Shown here piece after piece: positions 5,807 through 13,166 of a stretch of DNA of 25,839 nucleotides. The position numbers were made by a program, and so were the translations under genes. Each line of letters opens with the position of its first letter. Within the stretch, counting starts at the first letter, position 1. Under the pieces are notes generated by a model. That model worked only from the letters and a program-made list of their open reading frames with translations, made no database searches and was not told the origin of the DNA. The stretch comes from Patescibacteria group bacterium (GTDB taxonomy: Bacteria; Patescibacteriota; Minisyncoccia; Phycocordibacterales; GWA1-40-21), in assembly GCA_018971765.1 (NCBI GenBank), contig JAGXAA010000004.1, positions 1 through 25,839 on the forward strand. Reading direction: 5' to 3'.

Positions 5807-6853
5807 ATGCCAAATAAATTTAACAAAATAATAATTTTTTCGCTGGCGCTTTTTTTAATCTTTGCTTTTAAAGCAAGCGGACAGGTGAATACGGGAGCAT
5901 TGAACGGCGCCGGCGATTCGGTTGACGTAACGACCGCGCCTGAATTTCCGGGAGCAAATCAAGACGTCTCCGTCAGGGCTGAAAGTTTTTCTTTTGACAT
6001 AAATTCATCCGAAATAATATGGGCGCTTGACGGAATAATAAAAGACAAGGGTATTGGCAAAAAAGATTTTTCCTTTAAGACGGGAACGGTGGGCAGCGTT
6101 TCCTTGCTCAAAATCATTATCAAGACGAAGGAAGGCAAAACTATCGAGAAAAGCCTTGTCGTGAGGCCGGCGGGAGTCGATATTCTCTGGCAAGCCGATT
6201 CTTACGTTCCGCCTTTTTACAAAGGAAAAGCGCTTTACGGCTATCAGAGTTTAATAACCGTCATAGCTCTGCCAAACATAATCAATTCAGACGGTATGAA
6301 AATCAACCCCGATGATCTTATTTATAAATGGACGAAGGACAGCAAAGTTCTGGGCGAAGTATCGGGGTACGGCAAAAATAAATTCAGTTTTTCAGCTCAA
6401 ATATTATCTCATTCGCCCGAAATAGAAGTTGAGGTGTCGTCGTCCGACAAAAAAATAAAAGCTTCGGGAAGCATCACGCTTGAGGCGATAGAACCGAAGA
6501 CGGTCATTTACGAGGACAATCCTTTGTATGGCATAATTTACGAGAAAGCGGTGGCGGGAGATTTTAAACTGAACGGCAATGAAATCACCCTGACCGCAAC
6601 GCCTTATTTCTTCAGCAATAACGCGGTGGATGATAAAAAAATAAAATACGGCTGGAACATGAACGGACAGAACATAGGAGGAGGAAAGGGCGGGAGACGG
6701 ATAACTTTTCGAAACGTTGACGCCGCGAAGGGCTCAACGGCAATTTCGGTTGACCTGCAAAACGAAGAGAGCGATCTTCAATCGGCGAGAACCGATGCGA
6801 TGTTGAATTATGACGGGAGCGGCGGGAGCGCTCAAAAAGCGGTATCTTTTTAA
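5807..6853 (+). CDS. Secreted protein with three Ig/PKD-like repeats
   Basis: 348 residues. The N-terminus has a basic region and hydrophobic core (residues ~7-24, IIIFSLALFLIFAF) with probable cleavage near ASG-Q26. The mature part shows three ~105-residue repeats. Each has a Trp in an [I/Y]-x-W context (W72, W175, W283), a following G-x-G turn and an aromatic strand (DFSF, KFSF, RITF). The first two are followed by linkers with similar words, VPPFYKGKALYG and NPLYGIIYEKA. This is the pattern of beta-sandwich Ig/PKD-like domains. No enzyme motif is seen. It is most likely exported and either surface-exposed or part of the periplasm-side machinery. It lies 8 bp upstream of the pilin-like gene, so a shared role is plausible. 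Specific function unknown. Confidence 0.75.
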   Translation: MPNKFNKIIIFSLALFLIFAFKASGQVNTGALNGAGDSVDVTTAPEFPGANQDVSVRAESFSFDINSSEIIWALDGIIKDKGIGKKDFSFKTGTVGSVSLLKIIIKTKEGKTIEKSLVVRPAGVDILWQADSYVPPFYKGKALYGYQSLITVIALPNIINSDGMKINPDDLIYKWTKDSKVLGEVSGYGKNKFSFSAQILSHSPEIEVEVSSSDKKIKASGSITLEAIEPKTVIYEDNPLYGIIYEKAVAGDFKLNGNEITLTATPYFFSNNAVDDKKIKYGWNMNGQNIGGGKGGRRITFRNVDAAKGSTAISVDLQNEESDLQSARTDAMLNYDGSGGSAQKAVSF

Positions 6854-6861
6854 AATTTCAA

Positions 6862-7338
6862 ATGGAGCTTAAAATAAAAAAAGTCATAACGGTCATTGCG
6901 TTCACGGGATTTGGCTTCGGTATCTTTGGCGGCAATGTCGGTCTTGTCTTTGCGGATATTTCTGGCGGTTCCTGGGATAAAGATAACTCCTATACTCCTC
7001 TTGCTTCGCTTCCAGGGACGACAAACTCGAATGGCAATGTCACGATCGACACCTATATTCCTGGAATTTTCAATCTGGCGATAGGCATTGCCGGCGTGCT
7101 GGCCGTCCTTATGATCATAATCGGCGGGGTTGAATATATGACGACTGACGCCATAGGGGGCAAGGAAGAAGGCAAGGAAAGAATAAGTAACGCCCTCAAG
7201 GGACTTTTGCTTGTGCTTGTTTCTTGGATTCTTCTTTATACCATCAACCCCAAATTAACCGTTTTTGATTTAAGAGCGCCGCAAACTGTCAGCACGCAAA
7301 CAAGCAACGGCGGAACAACAGGATATACAGGAAAATAA
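6862..7338 (+). CDS. VirB2/TrbC-family pilin-like subunit
   Basis: 158 residues. A signal peptide (about 1-31, ending GLVFA-DIS) is followed by a short exported stretch, a long hydrophobic helix (about 66-92, IAGVLAVLMIIIGGVEYM), a short charged loop (GGKEEGKERISNALKG) and a second hydrophobic helix (about 113-130, LLLVLVSWILLYTI). This two-helix hairpin with a small positively charged loop is the TrbC/VirB2 pilin architecture. Such subunits sit in the membrane and assemble into a pilus or pore. It is closely spaced with the Ig-like gene upstream (8 bp) and the propeller gene downstream (11 bp), consistent with one transcript. The Ser/Thr/Gly-rich tail is typical for CPR versions. Confidence 0.85.
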   Translation: MELKIKKVITVIAFTGFGFGIFGGNVGLVFADISGGSWDKDNSYTPLASLPGTTNSNGNVTIDTYIPGIFNLAIGIAGVLAVLMIIIGGVEYMTTDAIGGKEEGKERISNALKGLLLVLVSWILLYTINPKLTVFDLRAPQTVSTQTSNGGTTGYTGK

Positions 7339-7349
7339 ATACCAAATTT

Positions 7350-8642
7350 ATGAACAAAACAACAAAAAATATTATAATTCTGGCGATTGTGGCGATAATT
7401 TTGGCGTCATCCTTCTTTTATTTTTGGAAAAATGGGGCAATACGGAGCGGTCCGTCACAGACAAGCGAGAACATATCCGGCAACCCGTTTCCAGTCGTCG
7501 GTAAAGTCGGTAGCGGGGGGAGTATGAATTTTTCAACGAGCAGTTCCGTCGCGATATCGGGGAGTTCACCGGAAACAAGCGGGGCTTTGCCGACTTTAAG
7601 ACAAATATCAAGCAATCCCGTTGCGGGAGGAATTGGTTTTGGCGACAGGGGCGCGACAATCATCCGATACGTTGAAAGAGGAACGGGTCACATACGGGAA
7701 ACAAGAGGCGACTCTTTAAAGGACATTGAATTGTCCAATGTTACAATACCGAAGGCGGTTCAATCCGTGTGGTCTCCTAACGGTCAGTCGGTTATTATGC
7801 GTTATGTAAACGAAGAAACGCAAAATATTTACAGTTTTTTGGTCAATATCGCAAAGCCCTCAACGAATCAAAACATAAGCAAAAACCCGAAAAATGTTTT
7901 TCTGCCGTCAAGCATCGATCAAATATCGGTAAATCCTTCCGGCGATAAAATTTTTTATTTGATAAACGACGCAAACGGAACGGTTGGCATAATTTCAAAC
8001 ACGGACGGCTCGCAGAAAAAACAGATTTTTCAGTCTCCTATTAAAGAGTGGCTGATATCGTGGCCGAACAAAGAAACCGTCGCGCTCGCAACCAAGCCAA
8101 GCTCCGATGTCCCGGGTTATCTATTTTTTCTTAACGGCAAGACCGGCGCCGAGAAGAAAATTCTAAGCGGCATAAACGGACTTACCGCGCTCGTAAGCAG
8201 CGACACGAAAAACATTCTCTATTCGGAAAGCGGCGACAGTTCAGTCGCCCTGAAATATCATAATTTGAAAAGCGCCGCTGATTTTGAGTTTTCATTCAAA
8301 ACACTGCCCGAAAAATGCGTTTGGAGCAGAGTTGAAGAATCCGTCGTTTACTGCGCCGTCCCCGACGAAATTTCCACCGGCGATTATCCGGACATCTGGT
8401 ATCAAGGATTGGCATCTTTTTCCGACAGTATTTGGAAGGTCGACACTAAAACAAAATTCTCCGAACTGATTCTGGACACCCAGAAAGAAACCAGTAGCGG
8501 GATTGATATTACCAACCTTGTTTTAAGCGATAATGACGAATATTTATTATTTACGAACAAAAAAGATCTTTCGTTTTGGAGTCTTAATCTTAAGAAACAG
8601 AAAATTAACAAAGATTATTTAGAAAATTCTTCCTCTTTTTAA
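7350..8642 (+). CDS. Membrane-anchored beta-propeller-like protein
   Basis: 430 residues. It has one N-terminal transmembrane segment (about residues 8-26, NIIILAIVAIILASSFFYFW), a Ser/Gly-rich linker (about 30-95), then repeated TolB/WD40-like blade words: WSPNGQSVIMRYV, VNPSGDKIFYLI, SWPNKETVALAT, SSDTKNILYSE, LSDNDEYLLFTN. These 'S-x-D/N-G-x-x-[I/V]-x-Y' strands recur about six times, which fits a six-bladed propeller placed outside the membrane. It is the last plus-strand gene of the secretion-like block, 11 bp after the pilin-like gene. The role is unknown; such proteins in CPR loci may scaffold the pilus complex. I cannot exclude an unrelated cell-envelope function. Confidence 0.75.
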   Translation: MNKTTKNIIILAIVAIILASSFFYFWKNGAIRSGPSQTSENISGNPFPVVGKVGSGGSMNFSTSSSVAISGSSPETSGALPTLRQISSNPVAGGIGFGDRGATIIRYVERGTGHIRETRGDSLKDIELSNVTIPKAVQSVWSPNGQSVIMRYVNEETQNIYSFLVNIAKPSTNQNISKNPKNVFLPSSIDQISVNPSGDKIFYLINDANGTVGIISNTDGSQKKQIFQSPIKEWLISWPNKETVALATKPSSDVPGYLFFLNGKTGAEKKILSGINGLTALVSSDTKNILYSESGDSSVALKYHNLKSAADFEFSFKTLPEKCVWSRVEESVVYCAVPDEISTGDYPDIWYQGLASFSDSIWKVDTKTKFSELILDTQKETSSGIDITNLVLSDNDEYLLFTNKKDLSFWSLNLKKQKINKDYLENSSSF

Positions 8643-8667
8643 GATGCTAACTACTTTGAATCGAAAA

Positions 8668-8761
8668 ATTCCATTATTCGCGGAAACTTGCGCAAGCGCG
8701 ACCGGCGCGAGCAGAGCAAATTTTCAGCAGAAAATTATGCGCGTTCCGCAAACAATGGAAT
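8668..8761. repeat. Interrupted inverted repeat between convergent genes
   Basis: ATTCCATTATTCGCGGAA (8668-8685) and TTCCGCAAACAATGGAAT (8744-8761) pair at 14 of 18 positions. The interior holds a smaller AATTTT/AAAATT hairpin. There is no T-run, so it is not a standard terminator, but it occupies the only gap between the convergent propeller and yidC genes. Confidence 0.5.
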
Positions 8762-8786
8762 TTCGCAAAGCCAAGGAAACAAAAAG

Positions 8787-9533
8787 TTATCTAACTGTTT
8801 CCGGTTTCAAATTTTTTCGGGAACGCCTCAAATATAACTCTTGTCCTATGGTGAACAGATTGCTTGTTGTCCAATATAAAGCCACTACCGCAGGCAAACC
8901 TTTCGCGATAAAGAATATTATGACGGGCAATATGTATTTCATCTGAATGCTCATACTCTTGGCCAGATCGTCTTTGAATGAATTTGTGTTTGGGTTATCG
9001 CCGCCCTTTTTAACTTGAGGCCCGGCGAATTTGACTTGAAAAAATTGAGTTGCGGCGGCGAAAAAAGACATTGCGTAGCTTTTTTGGGTGATATCCAAAA
9101 ACTTGAGAAATGAGACATTTATGGATTGCGGAACCTTAATAAACGGATAAAGAAGGTTTGTGTTGATTTTAGGCAATCCGCCTTTTAAAAAAACAAAGTA
9201 CAAAGCGAAGATTATGGGAATTTGAATAAATATAAGCAGTATGCCGGAAAACGGATTTACTTTCTTGTTTTTGTACAAAGCCATCACTTTTAAAGCTTGC
9301 TCCTGTTTGTTATTTTTGTATTTTTCTTTGATGCCATCCAATTCCGGCTGGATTTCTTTGATTTTAATTTGAGTGAGGACGGATTTCTTGGAAAGAGGGA
9401 ATAGGGCGAGCTTCACAAGACAAGTGAACAAAATAACCACGATTCCAATATCCGCCCACGGCATAACGCCAATCAAAAAAATAAGTCCGTTATATAACGG
9501 CTTGTAAAAAAATAAATTGAACAAAAAAGACAT
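8787..9533 (-). CDS. yidC: YidC/OxaA membrane protein insertase
   Basis: 248 residues, the short Gram-positive/CPR type without the large periplasmic domain of proteobacterial YidC. The family core is clear: an N-terminal hydrophobic segment, IGIVVILFTCLVKLALFPLS with a conserved basic residue in the membrane groove, a cytoplasmic coiled hairpin (IQPELDGIKEKYKNNKQEQ), the PFSGILLIFIQIPI region and a C-terminal ALYWTTSNLFTIGQ motif. It inserts small membrane proteins, with or without SecYEG. It follows rnpA and rpmH in the usual order. A TATAAT box exactly 6 nt before the ATG suggests its own leaderless promoter. yidD, often located between rnpA and yidC, is absent (48-bp gap). Confidence 0.93.
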   Translation of the reverse strand: MSFLFNLFFYKPLYNGLIFLIGVMPWADIGIVVILFTCLVKLALFPLSKKSVLTQIKIKEIQPELDGIKEKYKNNKQEQALKVMALYKNKKVNPFSGILLIFIQIPIIFALYFVFLKGGLPKINTNLLYPFIKVPQSINVSFLKFLDITQKSYAMSFFAAATQFFQVKFAGPQVKKGGDNPNTNSFKDDLAKSMSIQMKYILPVIIFFIAKGLPAVVALYWTTSNLFTIGQELYLRRSRKNLKPETVR

Positions 9534-9539
9534 TTTTTA

Positions 9540-9545
9540 ATTATA
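9540..9545 (-). promoter_or_regulatory. -10 box of a probable leaderless yidC promoter
   Basis: On the minus strand TATAAT is followed by TAAAAA and then the yidC ATG, a 6-nt spacer. Transcription would be expected to begin at or next to the start codon. Confidence 0.55.
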
Positions 9546-9581
9546 CACAAACTTGCCGCCAAAACCAAACGCGACTATGTT

Positions 9582-9920
9582 CTAAGAAAGAATTTTTGCT
9601 TTTTTCAGCAAAAAAACAATTTCGTCTTCCAGTTTGGAATAAGGAAGGTTCAAGGCCTCTTTTTTCGCAAAAATAACGCAAATAAAAGGCGGTTTTGTTT
9701 TTGGCAACACCTTATGCAAAATTGAAAATATCCTCCTTTTTAATAAATTCCTCTTAACGGCGGTTTTTATTTCTTTTTTTGGCGCGGAAACGGAGAATTT
9801 GGGCTTTACCGGGGAATTTTTTACTATTTTAAGAAAAATGTTTTGAGAGTAATAACCGACACCTTTTCTAACAACGTCTTTAAAAAGGGATTTATCAACC
9901 CTGTTTTTCTTTTTCAACAT
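9582..9920 (-). CDS. rnpA: Ribonuclease P protein component
   Basis: 112 residues, the normal length for the family. It begins MLKKKNRVDKSLFKDVVRKG, the usual start of RnpA, and carries the signature TAVKRNLLKRRIF (the conserved RNR-like basic helix) in its middle. It binds the catalytic RNA of RNase P and helps cleave 5' leaders from precursor tRNAs. It lies 22 bp after rpmH and 48 bp before yidC on the minus strand, the classical rpmH-rnpA-yidC arrangement near the origin. The RNase P RNA gene itself is not in this window. Confidence 0.92.
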   Translation of the reverse strand: MLKKKNRVDKSLFKDVVRKGVGYYSQNIFLKIVKNSPVKPKFSVSAPKKEIKTAVKRNLLKRRIFSILHKVLPKTKPPFICVIFAKKEALNLPYSKLEDEIVFLLKKAKILS

Positions 9921-9942
9921 AAAAACGCGGGGGACGCTAAAC

Positions 9943-10077
9943 CTAAACGGTTATTTTCTTTCTGCCTTTTTGCCTCCTTCTTTTTATTGTGTTTTTTCCG
10001 CCTTTTGTTTTTTGTCTTACCAAAAAACCGTGGGTTTTCATTCTTTTATTTTTTTTGGGGTTATAGGTGAAAGACAT
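9943..10077 (-). CDS. rpmH: Ribosomal protein bL34
   Basis: A 44-residue gene. From the ATG at 10077 the protein begins MSFTYNPKKNKRMKTHGFLV and continues through KTKGGKNTIKRRRQKGRKKI to the end, which is the full bL34 signature (TY-P, KTHGF, KGG, KRRR-KGR). It ends with TAG at 9943-9945, 22 bp before rnpA. It is a small basic component of the large ribosomal subunit. It is divergent from dnaA across the probable origin, as in many bacteria. The GTTATAG-like word at 10060-10066 is the coding sequence for the TYNP residues, not a member of the repeat family. Confidence 0.95.
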   Translation of the reverse strand: MSFTYNPKKNKRMKTHGFLVRQKTKGGKNTIKRRRQKGRKKITV

Positions 10078-10222
10078 AATAGTGTTTAATTGGTTTAAAT
10101 TAAAATTGATAACAATCCACAACTTATGAACAAATTATAAACATATTGATGTTAGTTTAGCAAGTTTTATAATTCTATTTAAGGTATATAATTTAATCAT
10201 CCGGATAATTTTACTTGATTTT
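10078..10222. other. Probable oriC (part 1) with helically phased DnaA-box-like 9-mers
   Basis: AT-rich gap between divergent rpmH and dnaA. Three 9-mers start exactly 11 bp apart: CAATCCACA (10113-10121, 7/9 to TTATCCACA), TTATGAACA (10124-10132) and TTATAAACA (10135-10143). They are followed by an AT-rich tract. The location and one-turn spacing fit an origin or a dnaA autoregulatory site. Boxes are degenerate, so this is inference from pattern and context. Confidence 0.6.
10187..10192 (+). promoter_or_regulatory. Candidate dnaA -10 box
   Basis: TATAAT 30 bp before the dnaA ATG; another TATAAT is at 10168-10173. Neither has a clear -35. Both lie just downstream of the DnaA-box-like cluster, so DnaA could repress its own gene. 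Confidence 0.4.
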
Positions 10223-11569
10223 ATGATAGAAAATAAAAAACTTTGGGACAGTGTTTTGGTTGAAATGGAGTTGGCTATATCAAAAGCCAATTTCAGTATG
10301 TGGTTTAAAGACACGTCCATTACAAAACAAGATGATGGGATTGTTTATTTAAACGTTCCCAGTGTTTTTGTTAAAGACTGGCTTAACAATAAATACCACA
10401 AATCAATATTGAAAAGTTTGCGCGGGTTTGCTGATTACGTAAGAGGCGTTGAGTATGTCGTGTCAAAAGAAGGAATGATAAAAAAAACTGAAAACACCGG
10501 CGCAAACAACACCCAGACAATCAACGAACTACCCCTTCAGGATTTTTACATCAACAAAGAAGATAATCTTAATCCGCGTTACACTTTCGATTCTTTTGTT
10601 GTCGGCCCATTTAATGATCTGGCCTACGCCGCTTCTCAAGCGATCATAAAACAACCGACCGTATACAATCCTCTTTTTATTTACGGGAATACGGGGCACG
10701 GAAAAACACACCTTATACAATCGATAGGAAATTACGTAAAAACAAACAATAGCAATAAAAAAGTCTACTATCTTACTTCTGATAAATTCGCGCAAGATTT
10801 TATAAACTCTTTGGATAAAGGCAAAGCTGAGCAATTTAAAGAGCAATACAGGAAATATGATCTTTTAATAATTGACGATATTCAGTTTTTCGCCAGCAAA
10901 CAGAAAACGCAAGAAGAATTTTTCCACCTTTTTAATAATTTATACGACAACAGCAAACAGTTGGTGTTTTCATCAGACAAACACCCCAATTTCATCCAAG
11001 GATTGGAAGAAAGGGTTCGTTCAAGGTTTAACGCCGGAATGATTGTTGAAATACCAGCTCCTGATGTGGAATCAAGAACTCAAATACTAAAAAAGAAGTC
11101 GTCAGTCGCCAACCTCAATCTATCAGGTGATGTGTTGGATTATTTGGCGTCGTCAATTGAGGGCAACATTAGAGAACTTGAGGGGGTTTTAAATTCAATT
11201 CTCTGCCAGACACAACTTAAAAACAAAGAATTGAACCTTAATGAGGTTAAAAATCTTATAAAAAACAACATTAAACCTAAAAAAAATATTTCCACAAAAG
11301 AAGTTATTAAAATTATTACTGAATTTTATAATCTGGAGGAGGGTATGATATACAAAAAAACAAGAAAAAAGGAGGTTGTCAAACCAAGACAGGTTATTAT
11401 GTACATACTTAGAGAAGATTTTAACATTTCATATCCGTCAATTGGCGATAAACTAGGCGGAAGAGATCACACCACAGTTATTCATTCTTGCGAAAAAATA
11501 AAAAACGACATCAAACTTGATTTGAGTTTAAACAAAGAAATAAATCAAATAAGAGCGATGTTGTTGTGA
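10223..11569 (+). CDS. dnaA: Chromosomal replication initiator DnaA
   Basis: 448 residues, normal length. Domain I is at about 1-85 (LWDSVLVEMELAISKANFSM, W/F-rich), followed by a short linker. The AAA+ domain has Walker A GNTGHGKT (155-162) and Walker B LLIIDDIQFF (Asp218, Asp219), followed by the sensor region. Domain IV ends with the DNA-binding signature GGRDHTTVIHS (from 412). It binds DnaA boxes with ATP, opens oriC and recruits the replicative helicase. DnaA-box-like sites lie on both sides of the gene. No Shine-Dalgarno precedes the ATG. Codon use is markedly more AT-rich than in the T4SS-like block or gpmI. It is followed by a 210-bp gap and dnaN. Confidence 0.97.
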   Translation: MIENKKLWDSVLVEMELAISKANFSMWFKDTSITKQDDGIVYLNVPSVFVKDWLNNKYHKSILKSLRGFADYVRGVEYVVSKEGMIKKTENTGANNTQTINELPLQDFYINKEDNLNPRYTFDSFVVGPFNDLAYAASQAIIKQPTVYNPLFIYGNTGHGKTHLIQSIGNYVKTNNSNKKVYYLTSDKFAQDFINSLDKGKAEQFKEQYRKYDLLIIDDIQFFASKQKTQEEFFHLFNNLYDNSKQLVFSSDKHPNFIQGLEERVRSRFNAGMIVEIPAPDVESRTQILKKKSSVANLNLSGDVLDYLASSIEGNIRELEGVLNSILCQTQLKNKELNLNEVKNLIKNNIKPKKNISTKEVIKIITEFYNLEEGMIYKKTRKKEVVKPRQVIMYILREDFNISYPSIGDKLGGRDHTTVIHSCEKIKNDIKLDLSLNKEINQIRAMLL

Positions 11570-11779
11570 TGTTAAATGTGTGTGGAAAATTATATAATTA
11601 ACTGTCAGTTGTTTATGGATAAATAAAAATAAAAAATATAATATTGTTTTTTCCTAACAGGTTTTTGTTTTTTATAAACAAAATAAAACGCCGAAAATCA
11701 AGTAAAAATAAAGTATTTAAAATTTATGCACATATAAACATGAGTAATAATAATTAATAATGTCAGTAATATATAATAT
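11570..11779. other. dnaA-dnaN intergenic region with more DnaA-box-like sites (possible oriC part 2)
   Basis: A very AT-rich 210-bp gap. DnaA-box-like 9-mers are TTTTCCACA (minus, 11581-11589), TTATCCATA (minus, 11614-11622), TTATAAACA (plus, 11672-11680), TTATGCACA (plus, 11724-11732, a full match to TTATNCACA) and ATATAAACA (11732-11740). The last bases before dnaN (TAATATATAATAT) contain -10-like words that would give a very short or absent leader. Confidence 0.6.
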
Positions 11780-12883
11780 ATGAAAATAGAATGCGTAAAA
11801 GAAAAACTCCTCCATGCGGTTTCAAAAATTGAAAGGATTGCGACAAAAAATGCCGCACTGCCGATATTATCTTGTTTGTTGTTTGAAGTTAAAAACAATA
11901 ATTTAAAAATAAAAGCGACCAATATGGATATTGGTGTTGAAGCGATAATACCCGTAAAGGTTACGGAAGAAGGCGTTGTTGCCGTTCTTGGTTCTGTTTT
12001 TGTTAATTTAATTTCAAATATTCAAAATGAAAAAAGCGTAATCCTTGAAACAATTGACAGTAATCTTCAAATAAAAACGGATTACGGGAAAACTGTGATA
12101 AAATCCCACCCTTCCGATGATTTTCCAACCATACCGAAAGTTTCCGATGATTTATTATCTTTTGATTTGGATTCCAAAAAACTCATTAAAGGTCTCAAAT
12201 CGGTTATTTTTAGCTCATCTTTATCTAACGTAAAACCAGAACTTTCCAGTGTTTATATTTACACAAACGAAGATAATGTGTTTTTTGCCGCCGCGGACTC
12301 TTTTCGTTTGGCTGAAAAAAAAATAAACCTCAAACATAATAATAATTTTTTTAATGTTTTAATACCGGCGAAAAACATACCTGACATCATAAGAATTTTT
12401 GAAGATGTTGATGGTGACATAAACATTCATTTGTCAAAAAATCAAATCTCATTCTCTTACGGTTATAATTATCTTGTTTCAAGGGTTGTCGATGGGATTT
12501 TTCCTGATTACAAACAACTTATTCCGAATGAGTTTAAAACAGAAGTTGTTGTTTTAAAACAAGACTTGTTATCAGCTTTAAAAATTTCCAACATTTTTAC
12601 GGATAAATTCAATAAAATCAGTCTAAAAATAGAACCGTCAAATAAGGTTTTTGAAATGATGACAAAAAACTCGGATATCGGCGAGAGTACAAATATTATT
12701 TCCGCTGGTTTGTCTGGTGAAGACGTTTTAATAAATTTTAATTATAAATACATCGTGGATTGTCTCCCTTTGATTGATTCCGACAGTATTTCCTTATCTT
12801 TTAATGGCGTATCCAAACCTTTGGTTATTAGGGGTGGTTCGGACAAGTCGTTCACTTATATTGTTATGCCTATGAACAAATAA
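11780..12883 (+). CDS. dnaN: DNA polymerase III sliding clamp (beta subunit)
   Basis: 367 residues, the usual length of the three-domain clamp. It starts MKIECVKEKLLHAVSKIERI with the typical TKNAALPILSCLLFEV segment. Mid-protein DSFRLAEKKI is the conserved D-[SG]-[FY]-R-[LM]-A motif, and the protein ends with the usual strand and YIVMPMNK (the conserved [ML]P-[MV] C-terminus). It forms a ring around DNA that tethers polymerase and repair proteins. It stands directly after dnaA and the origin, as expected, and shares the AT-rich codon use of dnaA. A 12-bp gap separates it from the DciA-like gene. Confidence 0.97.
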   Translation: MKIECVKEKLLHAVSKIERIATKNAALPILSCLLFEVKNNNLKIKATNMDIGVEAIIPVKVTEEGVVAVLGSVFVNLISNIQNEKSVILETIDSNLQIKTDYGKTVIKSHPSDDFPTIPKVSDDLLSFDLDSKKLIKGLKSVIFSSSLSNVKPELSSVYIYTNEDNVFFAAADSFRLAEKKINLKHNNNFFNVLIPAKNIPDIIRIFEDVDGDINIHLSKNQISFSYGYNYLVSRVVDGIFPDYKQLIPNEFKTEVVVLKQDLLSALKISNIFTDKFNKISLKIEPSNKVFEMMTKNSDIGESTNIISAGLSGEDVLINFNYKYIVDCLPLIDSDSISLSFNGVSKPLVIRGGSDKSFTYIVMPMNK

Positions 12884-12895
12884 TCTAATTGAGTT

Positions 12896-13147
12896 ATGTT
12901 TAATGTATCGATTTATTTGGATAAGTTCAAAACAATAAGCTCAAAAAAAGATTTTTTTAAAGAATCGGTGGCAATTTCTTTAAAAAAAAATTTAGAGATT
13001 GATATTGATAAAAAAAACATAGAAATAAGAAATAGTATCCTGTATTTAAAAATAAACCCAACCGTTAAAAACGAGCTATTTATGAAGAAAAAATATATTA
13101 TCGATGAATTAAAAGAAAAAAATATTTCCATTAATGATATTTTTTGA
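12896..13147 (+). CDS. Short DciA/DUF721-like protein
   Basis: 83 residues, very AT-rich coding. The pattern is a basic helix, an IDIDKKNIEIRNSILYLKIN strand pair, then ELFMKKKYIIDELKEKNIS. It resembles the DUF721/DciA core, where a 'LxVxVxSxxWxxEL' strand is followed by a helix with Leu and Lys at regular positions. DciA is the helicase-loading protein of many bacteria lacking DnaC. Position 12 bp after dnaN in the origin cluster supports a replication role. The usual Trp is replaced and the protein is shorter than typical DciA (~100-160 residues), so the assignment is tentative. It is convergent with the penicillin-binding protein gene, 19 bp away, with no visible terminator between. Confidence 0.5.
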   Translation: MFNVSIYLDKFKTISSKKDFFKESVAISLKKNLEIDIDKKNIEIRNSILYLKINPTVKNELFMKKKYIIDELKEKNISINDIF

Positions 13148-13166
13148 ACAAAAAACGCGCGTCTCG

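Noticed and set aside
8644..8946. Open frame of 100 codons on the plus strand
   Set aside because: Its second half is antisense to the yidC 3' end and its first half is the interrupted palindrome.
10055..10070. A GTTATAG-like word looking like another heptamer array
   Set aside because: It is the coding sequence for TYNP of rpmH on the minus strand, and no second unit follows in phase.
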